Shown here: positions 1 to 9,862 of the stretch, piece by piece
Position numbering within the stretch: position 1 is the stretch's first letter
How the letters are laid out: every line of letters starts with the position of its first letter
DNA from: Cunninghamella blakesleeana
Lineage: Eukaryota > Mucoromycota > Mucoromycetes > Mucorales > Cunninghamellaceae
Direction of reading: 5' to 3'
DNA length: 64,000 nucleotides
Assembly: GCA_017871115.1 (NCBI GenBank)
Contig: JAFCIZ010000001.1
Coordinates: forward strand, 7,748,001-7,812,000
Notes under the pieces: model-generated
Database searches by the model: none
Told to the model about the DNA's origin: nothing
The model's input: the letters and a program-made list of their open reading frames with translations, nothing else
Made by a program: the position numbers and the translations under genes

Positions 1-32
1 AGCCACTTCAAGTTGAAGCACCATCCGTATCA
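1..32 (+). repeat. E1 5' LTR, last 32 bases
   Basis: It matches 21177-21208, the end of the E1 3' LTR, at 31 of 32 bases and ends in CA. The rest of this LTR lies before the window. Confidence 0.85.
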
Positions 33-35
33 TTT

Positions 36-53
36 TGGTGGAGAACCTGGGCA
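36..53 (+). other. E1 primer binding site for tRNA-Ala(AGC)
   Basis: TGGTGGAGAACCTGGGCA is the exact reverse complement of the last 15 bases of the tRNA-Ala genes at 21449 and 27109 plus the added CCA. It lies 3 bases after the LTR, the standard place for the minus-strand primer of an LTR retrotransposon. Confidence 0.92.
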
Positions 54-462
54 AGTTATCGATACTATAATTACTATTTTATTGATTTCTTGTTTATTTT
101 TATAAGATCTCGTACGGTTGTGCTAATTACAATTATACTATAATACCTTACCCGCTTAGTTTATTATTTTTTTATACATACTTTATTTAATTTTTTATTT
201 TTATATTTTATTTTATTTCGTATTACCGTTACTATTATATTATTTTTTTATTTTATTTTATTTTATTTTTATTTTACTTTATTATTATTTTGAAGAATTG
301 TGTTTTGATTTATATCCTGAATCCTATATACGAATCTTATACCTTATTATTATTTTTTTATCTTACTATATAACCTTATTGAAGTTTGACCTCCGCACCA
401 ACTTTAATTATAATTTAATATCATATATATTAAAATTACTTATTTTTTATTTATAATCTTGG
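54..462 (+). other. E1 untranslated leader, AT-rich
   Basis: About 400 bases between primer binding site and gag, mostly TTTTA/TTTAT runs. I see no gene here. Confidence 0.6.
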
Positions 463-1443
463 ATGATGGTACCTGGATTGAAGTTAAAAGATTATATTGA
501 CAAACCGGATCGTTTCTATGGCGACGTGATGGTGGAGAACCCTTTGATGTGGTTACGCAATGTAGATAGCTGGATTAATGTAATTGGATTAGAAGAAGGT
601 GACATTATGAAAGTGGTACCCACATTTCTAAAATCAAAAGCAGCTGTGTGGTGGGACATGAGCTGTGAAGTTATCAAAGATTGGACTACGTTCAAGTTGG
701 AATTTGAAAAATTCTTTATAAGTGGTAACTTGAATGATGCGTGGTGGAAGGAATTGGAAAATACCGAACAAGGCACTATGACAATCAATGAATTACAATT
801 GGTGTTAGAAGAATTGTTTTATAGGTTAAAAATAAAAGATGATTCCACCAAAAAGAGGTATCTGTTGAGGGCATTAAATAAAAATATAGCCTATTTAACG
901 GAACGACAGAGACCTGAAACTTATGTTGACACGTTGACATGTGCAAAAGAAGAAGAACTACTTCAATTTAAGTATGGTGGTACCAATATAATTGATCAAA
1001 CCATTCCCAAAAATAATGTCAGGACACCCCCTCTTTATTTGATATCCAATAGAGGTAAAAATGAAGATAATCATCAATTGGGAAGTACAAGTATTACTAG
1101 TTCGTTAGACACACTTAATGATCAATTTCAAAAACTTCGTGTACACCTTGTAAATAATGCTGAAGATCCGCGCGCTGCCAATATCCAATATAATGGTTAT
1201 AATAATTATAATACGCATAATAATCCACAATACAATGCCAGAACCTACGCACCAAACAATAACTATAAACATAAGTACAACGGCCAATCTATGAATACGT
1301 TTCATAATCATTATGGTGATAAACAAATGCATAATCGTCAGTTCAACTGTCATAACTGTGGTGAAATAGGGCATTTTGCCAGAAATTGTAATAAGAATAT
1401 GAACCAAAACCAAGAAAACCAGGGAAAAGGTCAAGGACAATAG
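463..1443 (+). CDS. E1 gag (capsid/nucleocapsid)
   Basis: 326 aa. The first two thirds look like a Ty3-type gag capsid (WLRNVDSWINV, tryptophan-rich helices through about residue 150). The end is asparagine- and tyrosine-rich and carries one CCHC zinc knuckle, CHNCGEIGHFARNC, near residue 297. In the family this protein forms the virus-like particle and binds the element RNA. The ATG at 463 follows the AT-rich leader. An in-frame TAG at 1441 ends gag; pol is reached by a -1 frameshift just before it (1422-1464). The frame is intact. Confidence 0.9.
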   Translation: MMVPGLKLKDYIDKPDRFYGDVMVENPLMWLRNVDSWINVIGLEEGDIMKVVPTFLKSKAAVWWDMSCEVIKDWTTFKLEFEKFFISGNLNDAWWKELENTEQGTMTINELQLVLEELFYRLKIKDDSTKKRYLLRALNKNIAYLTERQRPETYVDTLTCAKEEELLQFKYGGTNIIDQTIPKNNVRTPPLYLISNRGKNEDNHQLGSTSITSSLDTLNDQFQKLRVHLVNNAEDPRAANIQYNGYNNYNTHNNPQYNARTYAPNNNYKHKYNGQSMNTFHNHYGDKQMHNRQFNCHNCGEIGHFARNCNKNMNQNQENQGKGQGQ

Positions 1444-1464
1444 GAAATGGGAACCCTGTTGTCC
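1422..1464 (+). promoter_or_regulatory. Programmed -1 ribosomal frameshift signal between E1 gag and pol
   Basis: Slippery heptamer GGGAAAA (1422-1428) is read G GGA AAA in the gag frame, fitting X XXY YYZ. A 6-nt spacer (1429-1434) follows, then a 10-bp stem, 1435-1444 with 1455-1464 (one U-G pair), closing a 10-nt loop. Pol lies in the -1 frame and is open across this site from 1395. The gag stop codon sits inside the stem. Confidence 0.82.
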
Positions 1465-2485
1465 GTGGTGAGTATAACTATCCCAATTATAATGATCAAA
1501 ATATAAATAATAATCCACAATTGAATAATTACAATTATTCTATAAACAGAGAAAAGGAAGAAAATAAAATTAATAATCAAAATATTGGAATAAATAATAT
1601 TAATGATATTAACAATAGTAACAGTAATGTTACACCTAATTCTAATATTACAAATGAAGAAGAATTGAATACTTACATAGGTGATATTAATAAAGATGCA
1701 AGAAACGTTCATATCGTACAAGGTGTTAAGGTGTGGAACAACGCTCCTTTAAAGAAAAGACGTATGATTATAGATGCTGGAGAAGGAACGGTTAATACCA
1801 AGGATAAAAATAAAAAAAAACGTGGCCCTGCTAGAAAGTTATCTGTTGATGTAGACGTTATAGATATATGGTCGGTGCTGAAACAGCAAAAAGGTGATGT
1901 AAGTGTTGCCCAATTACTAAAAACTAATAAAAAATTAGCCAAGGACGTGGTAGATGGTATTAGATTTTTGCATGGTCGTAAAAATAAAAATGATACAACT
2001 ACAATTCAAGTGAACCACGTTAGTAATGTCCAAGAGGAAGAAGAATCTTCAGAAAATGAATCCTTTTACATGAGTGATGCTGAATTTTCTGAAGTAGAAT
2101 CTGAAGTTAATAGTACGTTAGAATCATTCGATGATGCGGAAGACGAATATTACAAAGCTGAAATTTCTTATGACACTAAAGAGTTACAAAATTCAAAACC
2201 ATTTGTTGTTCCTGTTGAAATAAAAGGTGTTATGATTGATGCTGTAATAGACACTGGTGCTGCCATATCAGTAATAAGTAGTAACCTAGCAAGTAAAATG
2301 AAACTATATGTTAATGAAGGTATTGAATTATCTATTGAAAACATGAATGAAACTATGACACTACCTGGTGGTATATGCGAATCCGTTCCTGTTCGTGTTG
2401 GTGGATTATTAAGATCTGAAAATATGTTGATGCAGAAGAGAACTGATGATCTTCTTATACTTGGTATGCCATGGTTAAAACGTTA
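1422..2485 (+). CDS. E1 pol, first part: linker and aspartic protease, cut by mariner copy 1
   Basis: Entered by the -1 frameshift, this frame runs through an Asn-rich linker and an acidic region to a retropepsin domain with the catalytic motif VIDTGAAISVIS (about 2248-2283) and the later LILGMPWL strand. In the family it matures Gag-Pol. At the TA of 2484-2485 the frame is cut by mariner copy 1. The continuation is on the minus strand starting at 17484. The pieces are in frame once the transposon and one TA copy are discounted: 1064 nt here leaves 2 bases of a codon, completed by the first base there. Confidence 0.88.
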
Positions 2486-2713
2486 CAGTGGGTGAAAAAA
2501 TTGTTCACGTGTTACTCACTTTTTCACTTTTTCACTTGTATCTCAACAACGGTCAGCAGCAGCACAAAGCCAAATACAGTATTTGAAAGCCATGTTAAAC
2601 AGGTTTATTTTGATGTGTAACATAGGCGGAGTTTATTATTAATATAAGCAATGAGAGCGATATAAAGGGGAAGGGGTTACGTGAACAATTTTTTCCTTCT
2701 CTAAAATCTATCA

Positions 2714-3736
2714 CTAATACCTTGTTGAGCCACCCTTAGCGTCAATTACAGCCTTGATTCTCTTTGGCATACTGTCAATATACCTTCTACACTCATCCTT
2801 GGTGAATGTATTCCACTCTTTATCACATCTTTCCCAAAGTTCATGGACACCTTTGGCCTTCTTCTCATAGACACTAAGTTTGAGCTTGAGATGATGCCAC
2901 AGGTGCTCAATTGGATTCAAATCTGGGCTCTGAGCAGGCCAATCTTCTAGAACAACGATGCCTTGGTCCTGGATCCATCTTTTGGTGGCAACGGAACGGT
3001 GATTGGGTGCATTATCGTCTTGAAAATACATCTCTGACCAGTCCAGACCATAGTACTCCATGGTGTCACGCAGACTTGTATCCAAGATGTGAATATAATC
3101 CTCCGACTTCATGGTCCCATCGTATACTTGACATGCATATCCAGGTCCATAGTAGGTCATACAACCCCACATCATCAGGCTTCCACCACCATGCTTGACA
3201 GTAACATCGATATGATGCGGCTTGAGATCATCATCAGGTCTTGACCAATAGTACTTGCACCCATCTGACCCCCAAATGTTGATTTTGGTCTCATCTGAGA
3301 AGATGACTCTTCTCCAATCATCGATGGTCCAATGTTGGTGTCGTTTCGCCCAGTCAAACCTCGCCTTCATGTGCCTGGCGCCCAACAAAGGCTTCTTCTT
3401 CTTAATGGCGGAAAAGAAATTCATTGACTTGAGGACATTACCGGCCGTTTTTGCTGTCAAGGTGTACCCAAGCTGCAAGAGCTCTTTATGGACATCATGA
3501 GCAGTAAGAAGAGCACCAGAAAGAACCTTCCTACGCACCAAAGACTTGCTTGCATCAGCCACAATCGCCGGTCTACCAGCTCGGTTGCGATCGCGGTTGG
3601 GAAACCACTTGTTGGCATACTTGCTGATCACCCCTTTGGATACACCCAGCCTCTTGGAGATAGTTACCATGGGTACATCTTTCATAAGAAGGTTTTTTAA
3701 ATCCATTTGGACGCCAACAGGAAGAGCACGAGTCAT
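2714..3736 (-). CDS. Tc1/mariner transposase, copy 1
   Basis: 340 aa from the ATG at 3736, the usual size for Tc1 transposases. Two helix-turn-helix regions (about 10-45 and 60-105, with GRPA at 55-58) bind the inverted repeats. The catalytic triad is D148 (FSDET), D241 (FQDDN) and E277 (PDLNPIE), 35 residues between the last two. The protein is identical to copies 2-4. Longer frames start upstream, but here they run into the TIR of nested copy 2, so the Tc1-length start is preferred. Copy 2 lies about 85 bp upstream and probably separates this gene from its normal promoter. Confidence 0.92.
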   Translation of the reverse strand: MTRALPVGVQMDLKNLLMKDVPMVTISKRLGVSKGVISKYANKWFPNRDRNRAGRPAIVADASKSLVRRKVLSGALLTAHDVHKELLQLGYTLTAKTAGNVLKSMNFFSAIKKKKPLLGARHMKARFDWAKRHQHWTIDDWRRVIFSDETKINIWGSDGCKYYWSRPDDDLKPHHIDVTVKHGGGSLMMWGCMTYYGPGYACQVYDGTMKSEDYIHILDTSLRDTMEYYGLDWSEMYFQDDNAPNHRSVATKRWIQDQGIVVLEDWPAQSPDLNPIEHLWHHLKLKLSVYEKKAKGVHELWERCDKEWNTFTKDECRRYIDSMPKRIKAVIDAKGGSTRY

Positions 3737-3821
3737 GATAAGGGAAGTATCGTAAGCAAAAGAGTTCAGCGAAAAAAGAAGGTAAAATAGGGAATTTCCC
3801 AGCAAAATCATGGTGTTTATA

Positions 3822-5477
3822 CAGTGGGTGAAAAAATTGTTCACGTGTTACTCACTTTTTCACTTTTTCACTTGTATCTCTACAACGGTCAGCAGCAGCA
3901 CAAAGCCAAATACAGTATTTGAAAGCCACGTTAAACAGGGTTATTTTGATGTGTAACATAGGCGGAGTTTATTATTAATATAAGCAATGAGAGCGATATA
4001 AAGGGGAAGGGGTTACGTGAACAATTTTTTCCAATGGAAAACATTTTCAATAATTCGCGTGGTACCACCAAGAACTGCTAATTAATCGTGCTGACAAATG
4101 CATTGGAGCCTTCTAGATGGTCCTACAAATTATAAAAAGTATATAAACACCATGATTTTGCTGGGAAATTCCCTATTTTACCTTCTTTTTTCGCTGAACT
4201 CTTTTGCTTACGATACTTCCCTTATCATGACTCGTGCTCTTCCTGTTGGCGTCCAAATGGATTTAAAAAACCTTCTTATGAAAGATGTACCCATGGTAAC
4301 TATCTCCAAGAGGCTGGGTGTATCCAAAGGGGTGATCAGCAAGTATGCCAACAAGTGGTTTCCCAACCGCGATCGCAACCGAGCTGGTAGACCGGCGATT
4401 GTGGCTGATGCAAGCAAGTCTTTGGTGCGTAGGAAGGTTCTTTCTGGTGCTCTTCTTACTGCTCATGATGTCCATAAAGAGCTCTTGCAGCTTGGGTACA
4501 CCTTGACAGCAAAAACGGCCGGTAATGTCCTCAAGTCAATGAATTTCTTTTCCGCCATTAAGAAGAAGAAGCCTTTGTTGGGCGCCAGGCACATGAAGGC
4601 GAGGTTTGACTGGGCGAAACGACACCAACATTGGACCATCGATGATTGGAGAAGAGTCATCTTCTCAGATGAGACCAAAATCAACATTTGGGGGTCAGAT
4701 GGGTGCAAGTACTATTGGTCAAGACCTGATGATGATCTCAAGCCGCATCATATCGATGTTACTGTCAAGCATGGTGGTGGAAGCCTGATGATGTGGGGTT
4801 GTATGACCTACTATGGACCTGGATATGCATGTCAAGTATACGATGGGACCATGAAGTCGGAGGATTATATTCACATCTTGGATACAAGTCTGCGTGACAC
4901 CATGGAGTACTATGGTCTGGACTGGTCAGAGATGTATTTTCAAGACGATAATGCACCCAATCACCGTTCCGTTGCCACCAAAAGATGGATCCAGGACCAA
5001 GGCATCGTTGTTCTAGAAGATTGGCCTGCTCAGAGCCCAGATTTGAATCCAATTGAGCACCTGTGGCATCATCTCAAGCTCAAACTTAGTGTCTATGAGA
5101 AGAAGGCCAAAGGTGTCCATGAACTTTGGGAAAGATGTGATAAAGAGTGGAATACATTCACCAAGGATGAGTGTAGAAGGTATATTGACAGTATGCCAAA
5201 GAGAATCAAGGCTGTAATTGACGCTAAGGGTGGCTCAACAAGGTATTAGTGATAGATTTTAGAGAAGGAAAAAATTGTTCACGTAACCCCTTCCCCTTTA
5301 TATCGCTCTCATTGCTTATATTAATAATAAACTCCGCCTATGTTACACATCAAAATAAACCTGTTTAACATGGCTTTCAAATACTGTATTTGGCTTTGTG
5401 CTGCTGCTGACCGTTGTTGAGATACAAGTGAAAAAGTGAAAAAGTGAGTAACACGTGAACAATTTTTTCACCCACTG
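3822..5477 (+). mobile_element. Tc1/mariner copy 2, inserted in copy 1
   Basis: 1656 bp with 211-bp terminal inverted repeats and a TA duplication (3820-3821, 5478-5479). It sits in the 5' noncoding part of copy 1, between that copy's left TIR and its transposase gene: the copy 1 sequence resumes exactly after 5479. Confidence 0.95.
4227..5249 (+). CDS. Tc1/mariner transposase, copy 2
   Basis: 340 aa, intact, identical in sequence to the other three copies. Features are as in copy 1: N-terminal double HTH, GRPA, then D148/D241/E277. The frame stays open upstream to 4098 (383 aa) through hydrophobic codons; this may be untranslated leader, since Tc1 proteins normally begin near the MTRALPVG start used here. 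Confidence 0.93.
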   Translation: MTRALPVGVQMDLKNLLMKDVPMVTISKRLGVSKGVISKYANKWFPNRDRNRAGRPAIVADASKSLVRRKVLSGALLTAHDVHKELLQLGYTLTAKTAGNVLKSMNFFSAIKKKKPLLGARHMKARFDWAKRHQHWTIDDWRRVIFSDETKINIWGSDGCKYYWSRPDDDLKPHHIDVTVKHGGGSLMMWGCMTYYGPGYACQVYDGTMKSEDYIHILDTSLRDTMEYYGLDWSEMYFQDDNAPNHRSVATKRWIQDQGIVVLEDWPAQSPDLNPIEHLWHHLKLKLSVYEKKAKGVHELWERCDKEWNTFTKDECRRYIDSMPKRIKAVIDAKGGSTRY

Positions 5478-5799
5478 TATACTTTTTATAATTTGTAGGA
5501 CCATCTAGAAGGCTCCAATGCATTTGTCAGCACGATTAATTAGCAGTTCTTGGTGGTACCACGCGAATTATTGAAAATGTTTTCCATTGGAAAAAATTGT
5601 TCACGTAACCCCTTCCCCTTTATATCGCTCTCATTGCTTATATTAATAATAAACTCCGCCTATGTTACACATCAAAATAACCCTGTTTAACGTGGCTTTC
5701 AAATACTGTATTTGGCTTTGTGCTGCTGCTGACCGTTGTAGAGATACAAGTGAAAAAGTGAAAAAGTGAGTAACACGTGAACAATTTTTTCACCCACTG

Positions 5800-6202
5800 T
5801 ATATAAAATAATATTTCACTTTTCATATGATTAGTGATATTAATCAATATGATTTATAACCCCATTATGACGATCTTTCATATATTTTATTATTACTATA
5901 TGATGATCCATGATAACTGTCATTGGTTCTTTTATATATTAATGTAGTAATATAGTTAGATTCAATATAGGGACTTTTAACATTCAGTTTATAAGGTTAA
6001 GTTTGACAGTTTAAAGATAATAATATATCTGAGTTAGATTTAACTCCTTATTTAGTATAGCTATCCATTTAAATAAAAGATTATATATTTTAATCTCAGT
6101 GCACTTGACGATCATTATCATTATTTTACTTTATACTATTTACTATTATATAATCATAGCATTATATTTGTTTACTATAAGATAAAATAGCCTGATACGA
6201 CA
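5800..6202 (-). repeat. E3 3' LTR, first part
   Basis: Matches 14818-15220 of the 5' LTR without a difference that I can see. The remaining 154 bp are at 19145-19298; 403 + 154 = 557 bp, the exact length of the intact 5' LTR. Downstream, 6203-6214 is the polypurine tract (minus strand GGAAGGGGGTAA). Confidence 0.92.
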
Positions 6203-6410
6203 TTACCCCCTTCCAGTCTGTTAGACGTCTCCAACAGAAAAGCAGGCTAGTCAGTATCTAGATATGTTTATATACACATATTTATTTATTTATAATAGTA
6301 TTTATTAATCGCGATATTTTGATAATGTCTGTATGTGTTGTTATTCTTATAACACATTTTATATATATTAAATATATCTTATTTGTATATACATACAATT
6401 ATTTATTTAT

Positions 6411-6462
6411 TTTTATTTTATTTTATTTTATTTTATTTTATTTTATTTTATTTTATTTTATA
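6411..6462. repeat. TTTTA pentanucleotide microsatellite
   Basis: About ten units of TTTTA abutting the stop codon of E3 pol. Simple repeat, no evident role. Confidence 0.85.
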
Positions 6463-8206
6463 ACTTTCTTCTTTTATTTCTTACAGTTTGTTTATGATCT
6501 AGATTAATTTCAGATTTTTTTCTCCAATAAGATATAATTGTATTGATATCATCAAACTGTTTTTCTTTTTCCCATGTATCATCGTCAGCTTTATAGCTTT
6601 TCCAACGTACTCGGTATTCATAATCACCATCAGAAGTTAAACGATGATCAATTATTTTTTCTACTTCCCATCTTTGCTCATCAGCAAATTCTGGATCCTC
6701 GGATACACTTTTTAATAAGTTTGGAGGATATTTAGAAGGTAATGGTTTTCCTCTTTTATCCATTAACTTATAGGCACCACCTTTATTCTTTTCAATAACA
6801 GTAAAGGGTCCTATATATTTAGGTTCTAGTTTTGAGGTTTTATAAGGGGTTATCATACTAACTAGAGAACCTACTTTAAATTCTATTATTTTATTATTTT
6901 TATTAAATTTTTCTTGAGAAGCATTTCTTATTTCTTTTGTTCTTTTTATTATAGCAGGTAGGATAATGTTTGCCATATCATTTATTCTATTATGAACTTC
7001 TTTTATTCTTTCTATATGATTTTCATTAATTGAAATATCAGAATAATCTTTGAATTCATTTAATTTTCTAGCAAACATTAATGCAAAAGGCGTAGAATTA
7101 TGTAGTCTTACATATTTATTATTAATTTCTAACTGAGCACTTTTTACATAATAGTCCCAATCTCTTGCTTTTCCTTTAATTTTCTTTTTTATTGTATTCA
7201 TAGCGGTTTGAACTGTTTTTTCAGCTGCACCATTTGCTCTAGGATGATATGGTGATACTAGTCTATGATCAATTCCAGTAATCTTACACATATCTTTTAT
7301 TATTTCATTTACAAATTCTGTTCCATTGTCAGATTGGATTATTTTTGGAAATCCAAAATCACAAAAGATATTTACCAATGTTTCAGCAATTGTAAAAGAT
7401 GTTTTATCAATTAAAGGTTTGAGTAAAACAAATTTAGTACAGATATCTACCATTACTAAGATATAATGATTACCTCTATGTGATTCATCTAACGGACCAG
7501 CTAAATCTATGGCCCAATGATCACAAGGTAGATTAGCTGTTATAGATGCTAAAGGATGGTAACCTTTCTTTGCAATATTATATTGCATACATTGATGACA
7601 TTTTTTAATTAATTCAATTGCATCATTTTTTATATTAGGCCAATGCAATCCATCAGCATGTATTGCTTTTTCTATTGCTTCGGCACCGAAGTGACCAAAA
7701 GCATGATGATTATTTAATATTTTTAATTTTTCGTCCTGATCTATAATTATTCTTTTATTTAATTCTTCTGGTTGTTGAAGATGATTAATAGAATAAATAG
7801 CAGCACTTCTATGATATTTTCTAATAATATCATTTCTTTCTTTTTTATTATCTATTATTATGTAGTCATCAATAGTATTTTTATTTTTACTTTCATTATG
7901 GAATTCTTTTTCGGAATCAGATCCGGTGTGGCTGTGATTATTTTTGTTTTTGGAAGAATAATTTTTCATTTTTTCTTCCTTTTCTTCTGATTTTTTATTT
8001 TCTATTTCTTTAATATTTTTAATTGTTTTTATTTTTTCTATGCCATCACCCCCTTCCAGTTCTTTTTCTACTGTAAAAAGACGAGATAAGGCATCTGGTA
8101 ATATATTATTTAAACCAGGTATATGGGCAACAGTAAAGTTATATTGCAAAATAGTATCCAGCCAGTTATTCATCATAGCGTTCATTATTTTTTGCGTATG
8201 TATGTA
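6458..8206 (-). CDS. E3 pol, last part: RNase H end, integrase and chromodomain
   Basis: This continues the E3 frame after mariner copy 3. It starts with the end of RNase H/tether (HIPGLNN..LPDALSRL), then a charged linker, the integrase zinc-binding HHCC module (HHAFGHFG ... CHQC), the catalytic core with Asp in AIDLAGPL, Asp in QSDNGTEF and Glu in NGAAEKT, a GPF-type C-terminal domain (YIGPFTVI) and a chromodomain (EVEKIIDHR ... RWKSYKADDDTWE). In chromoviruses this last domain is thought to read histone marks and steer integration. The reading frame is intact to the stop at 6458. Confidence 0.93.
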   Translation of the reverse strand, partial: YIHTQKIMNAMMNNWLDTILQYNFTVAHIPGLNNILPDALSRLFTVEKELEGGDGIEKIKTIKNIKEIENKKSEEKEEKMKNYSSKNKNNHSHTGSDSEKEFHNESKNKNTIDDYIIIDNKKERNDIIRKYHRSAAIYSINHLQQPEELNKRIIIDQDEKLKILNNHHAFGHFGAEAIEKAIHADGLHWPNIKNDAIELIKKCHQCMQYNIAKKGYHPLASITANLPCDHWAIDLAGPLDESHRGNHYILVMVDICTKFVLLKPLIDKTSFTIAETLVNIFCDFGFPKIIQSDNGTEFVNEIIKDMCKITGIDHRLVSPYHPRANGAAEKTVQTAMNTIKKKIKGKARDWDYYVKSAQLEINNKYVRLHNSTPFALMFARKLNEFKDYSDISINENHIERIKEVHNRINDMANIILPAIIKRTKEIRNASQEKFNKNNKIIEFKVGSLVSMITPYKTSKLEPKYIGPFTVIEKNKGGAYKLMDKRGKPLPSKYPPNLLKSVSEDPEFADEQRWEVEKIIDHRLTSDGDYEYRVRWKSYKADDDTWEKEKQFDDINTIISYWRKKSEINLDHKQTVRNKRRKL

Positions 8207-9862
8207 CAGTGGGTGAAAAAATTGTTCACGTGTTACTCACTTTTTCACTTTTTCACTTGTATCTCTACAACGGTCAGCAGCAGCACAAAGCCAAATACAG
8301 TATTTGAAAGCCACGTTAAACAGGGTTATTTTGATGTGTAACATAGGCGGAGTTTATTATTAATATAAGCAATGAGAGCGATATAAAGGGGAAGGGGTTA
8401 CGTGAACAATTTTTTCCAATGGAAAACATTTTCAATAATTCGCGTGGTACCACCAAGAACTGCTAATTAATCGTGCTGACAAATGCATTGGAGCCTTCTA
8501 GATGGTCCTACAAATTATAAAAAGTATATAAACACCATGATTTTGCTGGGAAATTCCCTATTTTACCTTCTTTTTTCGCTGAACTCTTTTGCTTACGATA
8601 CTTCCCTTATCATGACTCGTGCTCTTCCTGTTGGCGTCCAAATGGATTTAAAAAACCTTCTTATGAAAGATGTACCCATGGTAACTATCTCCAAGAGGCT
8701 GGGTGTATCCAAAGGGGTGATCAGCAAGTATGCCAACAAGTGGTTTCCCAACCGCGATCGCAACCGAGCTGGTAGACCGGCGATTGTGGCTGATGCAAGC
8801 AAGTCTTTGGTGCGTAGGAAGGTTCTTTCTGGTGCTCTTCTTACTGCTCATGATGTCCATAAAGAGCTCTTGCAGCTTGGGTACACCTTGACAGCAAAAA
8901 CGGCCGGTAATGTCCTCAAGTCAATGAATTTCTTTTCCGCCATTAAGAAGAAGAAGCCTTTGTTGGGCGCCAGGCACATGAAGGCGAGGTTTGACTGGGC
9001 GAAACGACACCAACATTGGACCATCGATGATTGGAGAAGAGTCATCTTCTCAGATGAGACCAAAATCAACATTTGGGGGTCAGATGGGTGCAAGTACTAT
9101 TGGTCAAGACCTGATGATGATCTCAAGCCGCATCATATCGATGTTACTGTCAAGCATGGTGGTGGAAGCCTGATGATGTGGGGTTGTATGACCTACTATG
9201 GACCTGGATATGCATGTCAAGTATACGATGGGACCATGAAGTCGGAGGATTATATTCACATCTTGGATACAAGTCTGCGTGACACCATGGAGTACTATGG
9301 TCTGGACTGGTCAGAGATGTATTTTCAAGACGATAATGCACCCAATCACCGTTCCGTTGCCACCAAAAGATGGATCCAGGACCAAGGCATCGTTGTTCTA
9401 GAAGATTGGCCTGCTCAGAGCCCAGATTTGAATCCAATTGAGCACCTGTGGCATCATCTCAAGCTCAAACTTAGTGTCTATGAGAAGAAGGCCAAAGGTG
9501 TCCATGAACTTTGGGAAAGATGTGATAAAGAGTGGAATACATTCACCAAGGATGAGTGTAGAAGGTATATTGACAGTATGCCAAAGAGAATCAAGGCTGT
9601 AATTGACGCTAAGGGTGGCTCAACAAGGTATTAGTGATAGATTTTAGAGAAGGAAAAAATTGTTCACGTAACCCCTTCCCCTTTATATCGCTCTCATTGC
9701 TTATATTAATAATAAACTCCGCCTATGTTACACATCAAAATAAACCTGTTTAACATGGCTTTCAAATACTGTATTTGGCTTTGTGCTGCTGCTGACCGTT
9801 GTTGAGATACAAGTGAAAAAGTGAAAAAGTGAGTAACACGTGAACAATTTTTTCACCCACTG
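8207..9862 (+). mobile_element. Tc1/mariner copy 3, inserted in E3 RNase H
   Basis: 1656 bp, TIRs 8207-8417 and 9652-9862 (211 bp, three mismatches), TA duplications at 8205-8206 and 9863-9864. It splits the RNase H codons of E3; the flanks rejoin in frame when it is discounted. Confidence 0.95.
8612..9634 (+). CDS. Tc1/mariner transposase, copy 3
   Basis: 340 aa, intact DDE transposase identical to copies 1, 2 and 4, with D148, D241 and E277 all present. It lies on the strand opposite to the E3 host element. Since the ORF and both TIRs are whole, this copy looks competent for cut-and-paste transposition. Confidence 0.93.
   Translation: MTRALPVGVQMDLKNLLMKDVPMVTISKRLGVSKGVISKYANKWFPNRDRNRAGRPAIVADASKSLVRRKVLSGALLTAHDVHKELLQLGYTLTAKTAGNVLKSMNFFSAIKKKKPLLGARHMKARFDWAKRHQHWTIDDWRRVIFSDETKINIWGSDGCKYYWSRPDDDLKPHHIDVTVKHGGGSLMMWGCMTYYGPGYACQVYDGTMKSEDYIHILDTSLRDTMEYYGLDWSEMYFQDDNAPNHRSVATKRWIQDQGIVVLEDWPAQSPDLNPIEHLWHHLKLKLSVYEKKAKGVHELWERCDKEWNTFTKDECRRYIDSMPKRIKAVIDAKGGSTRY

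Larger units (their letters stand above)
2486..5799 (-). mobile_element. Tc1/mariner copy 1, itself interrupted by copy 2
   Basis: Ends are CAGTGGGTG... and its inverse, flanked by TA at 2484-2485 and 5800-5801. The total is 3314 bp; subtracting copy 2 (1656 bp) and its duplicated TA leaves 1656 bp, the length of the other three copies. Its two flanks come from different targets, E1 protease on the left and the E3 LTR on the right, the trace of an inversion (see copy 4). Confidence 0.93.

Noticed and set aside
2911..3755. Antisense and shifted frames of 60-95 codons inside the mariner transposase, repeated in all copies
   Set aside because: They are shadows of one conserved coding sequence and lack motifs of their own.
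4098..4226. Extra 43 residues at the N-terminus of the mariner transposase (MHWSLLDGP...)
   Set aside because: Tc1 transposases begin near the later Met; the extension is hydrophobic and not conserved in the family, so it is treated as leader. Not excluded with certainty.
6319..6507. ORF of Phe/Leu/Ile over the TTTTA repeat
   Set aside because: Microsatellite translation only, antisense to the end of E3 pol.
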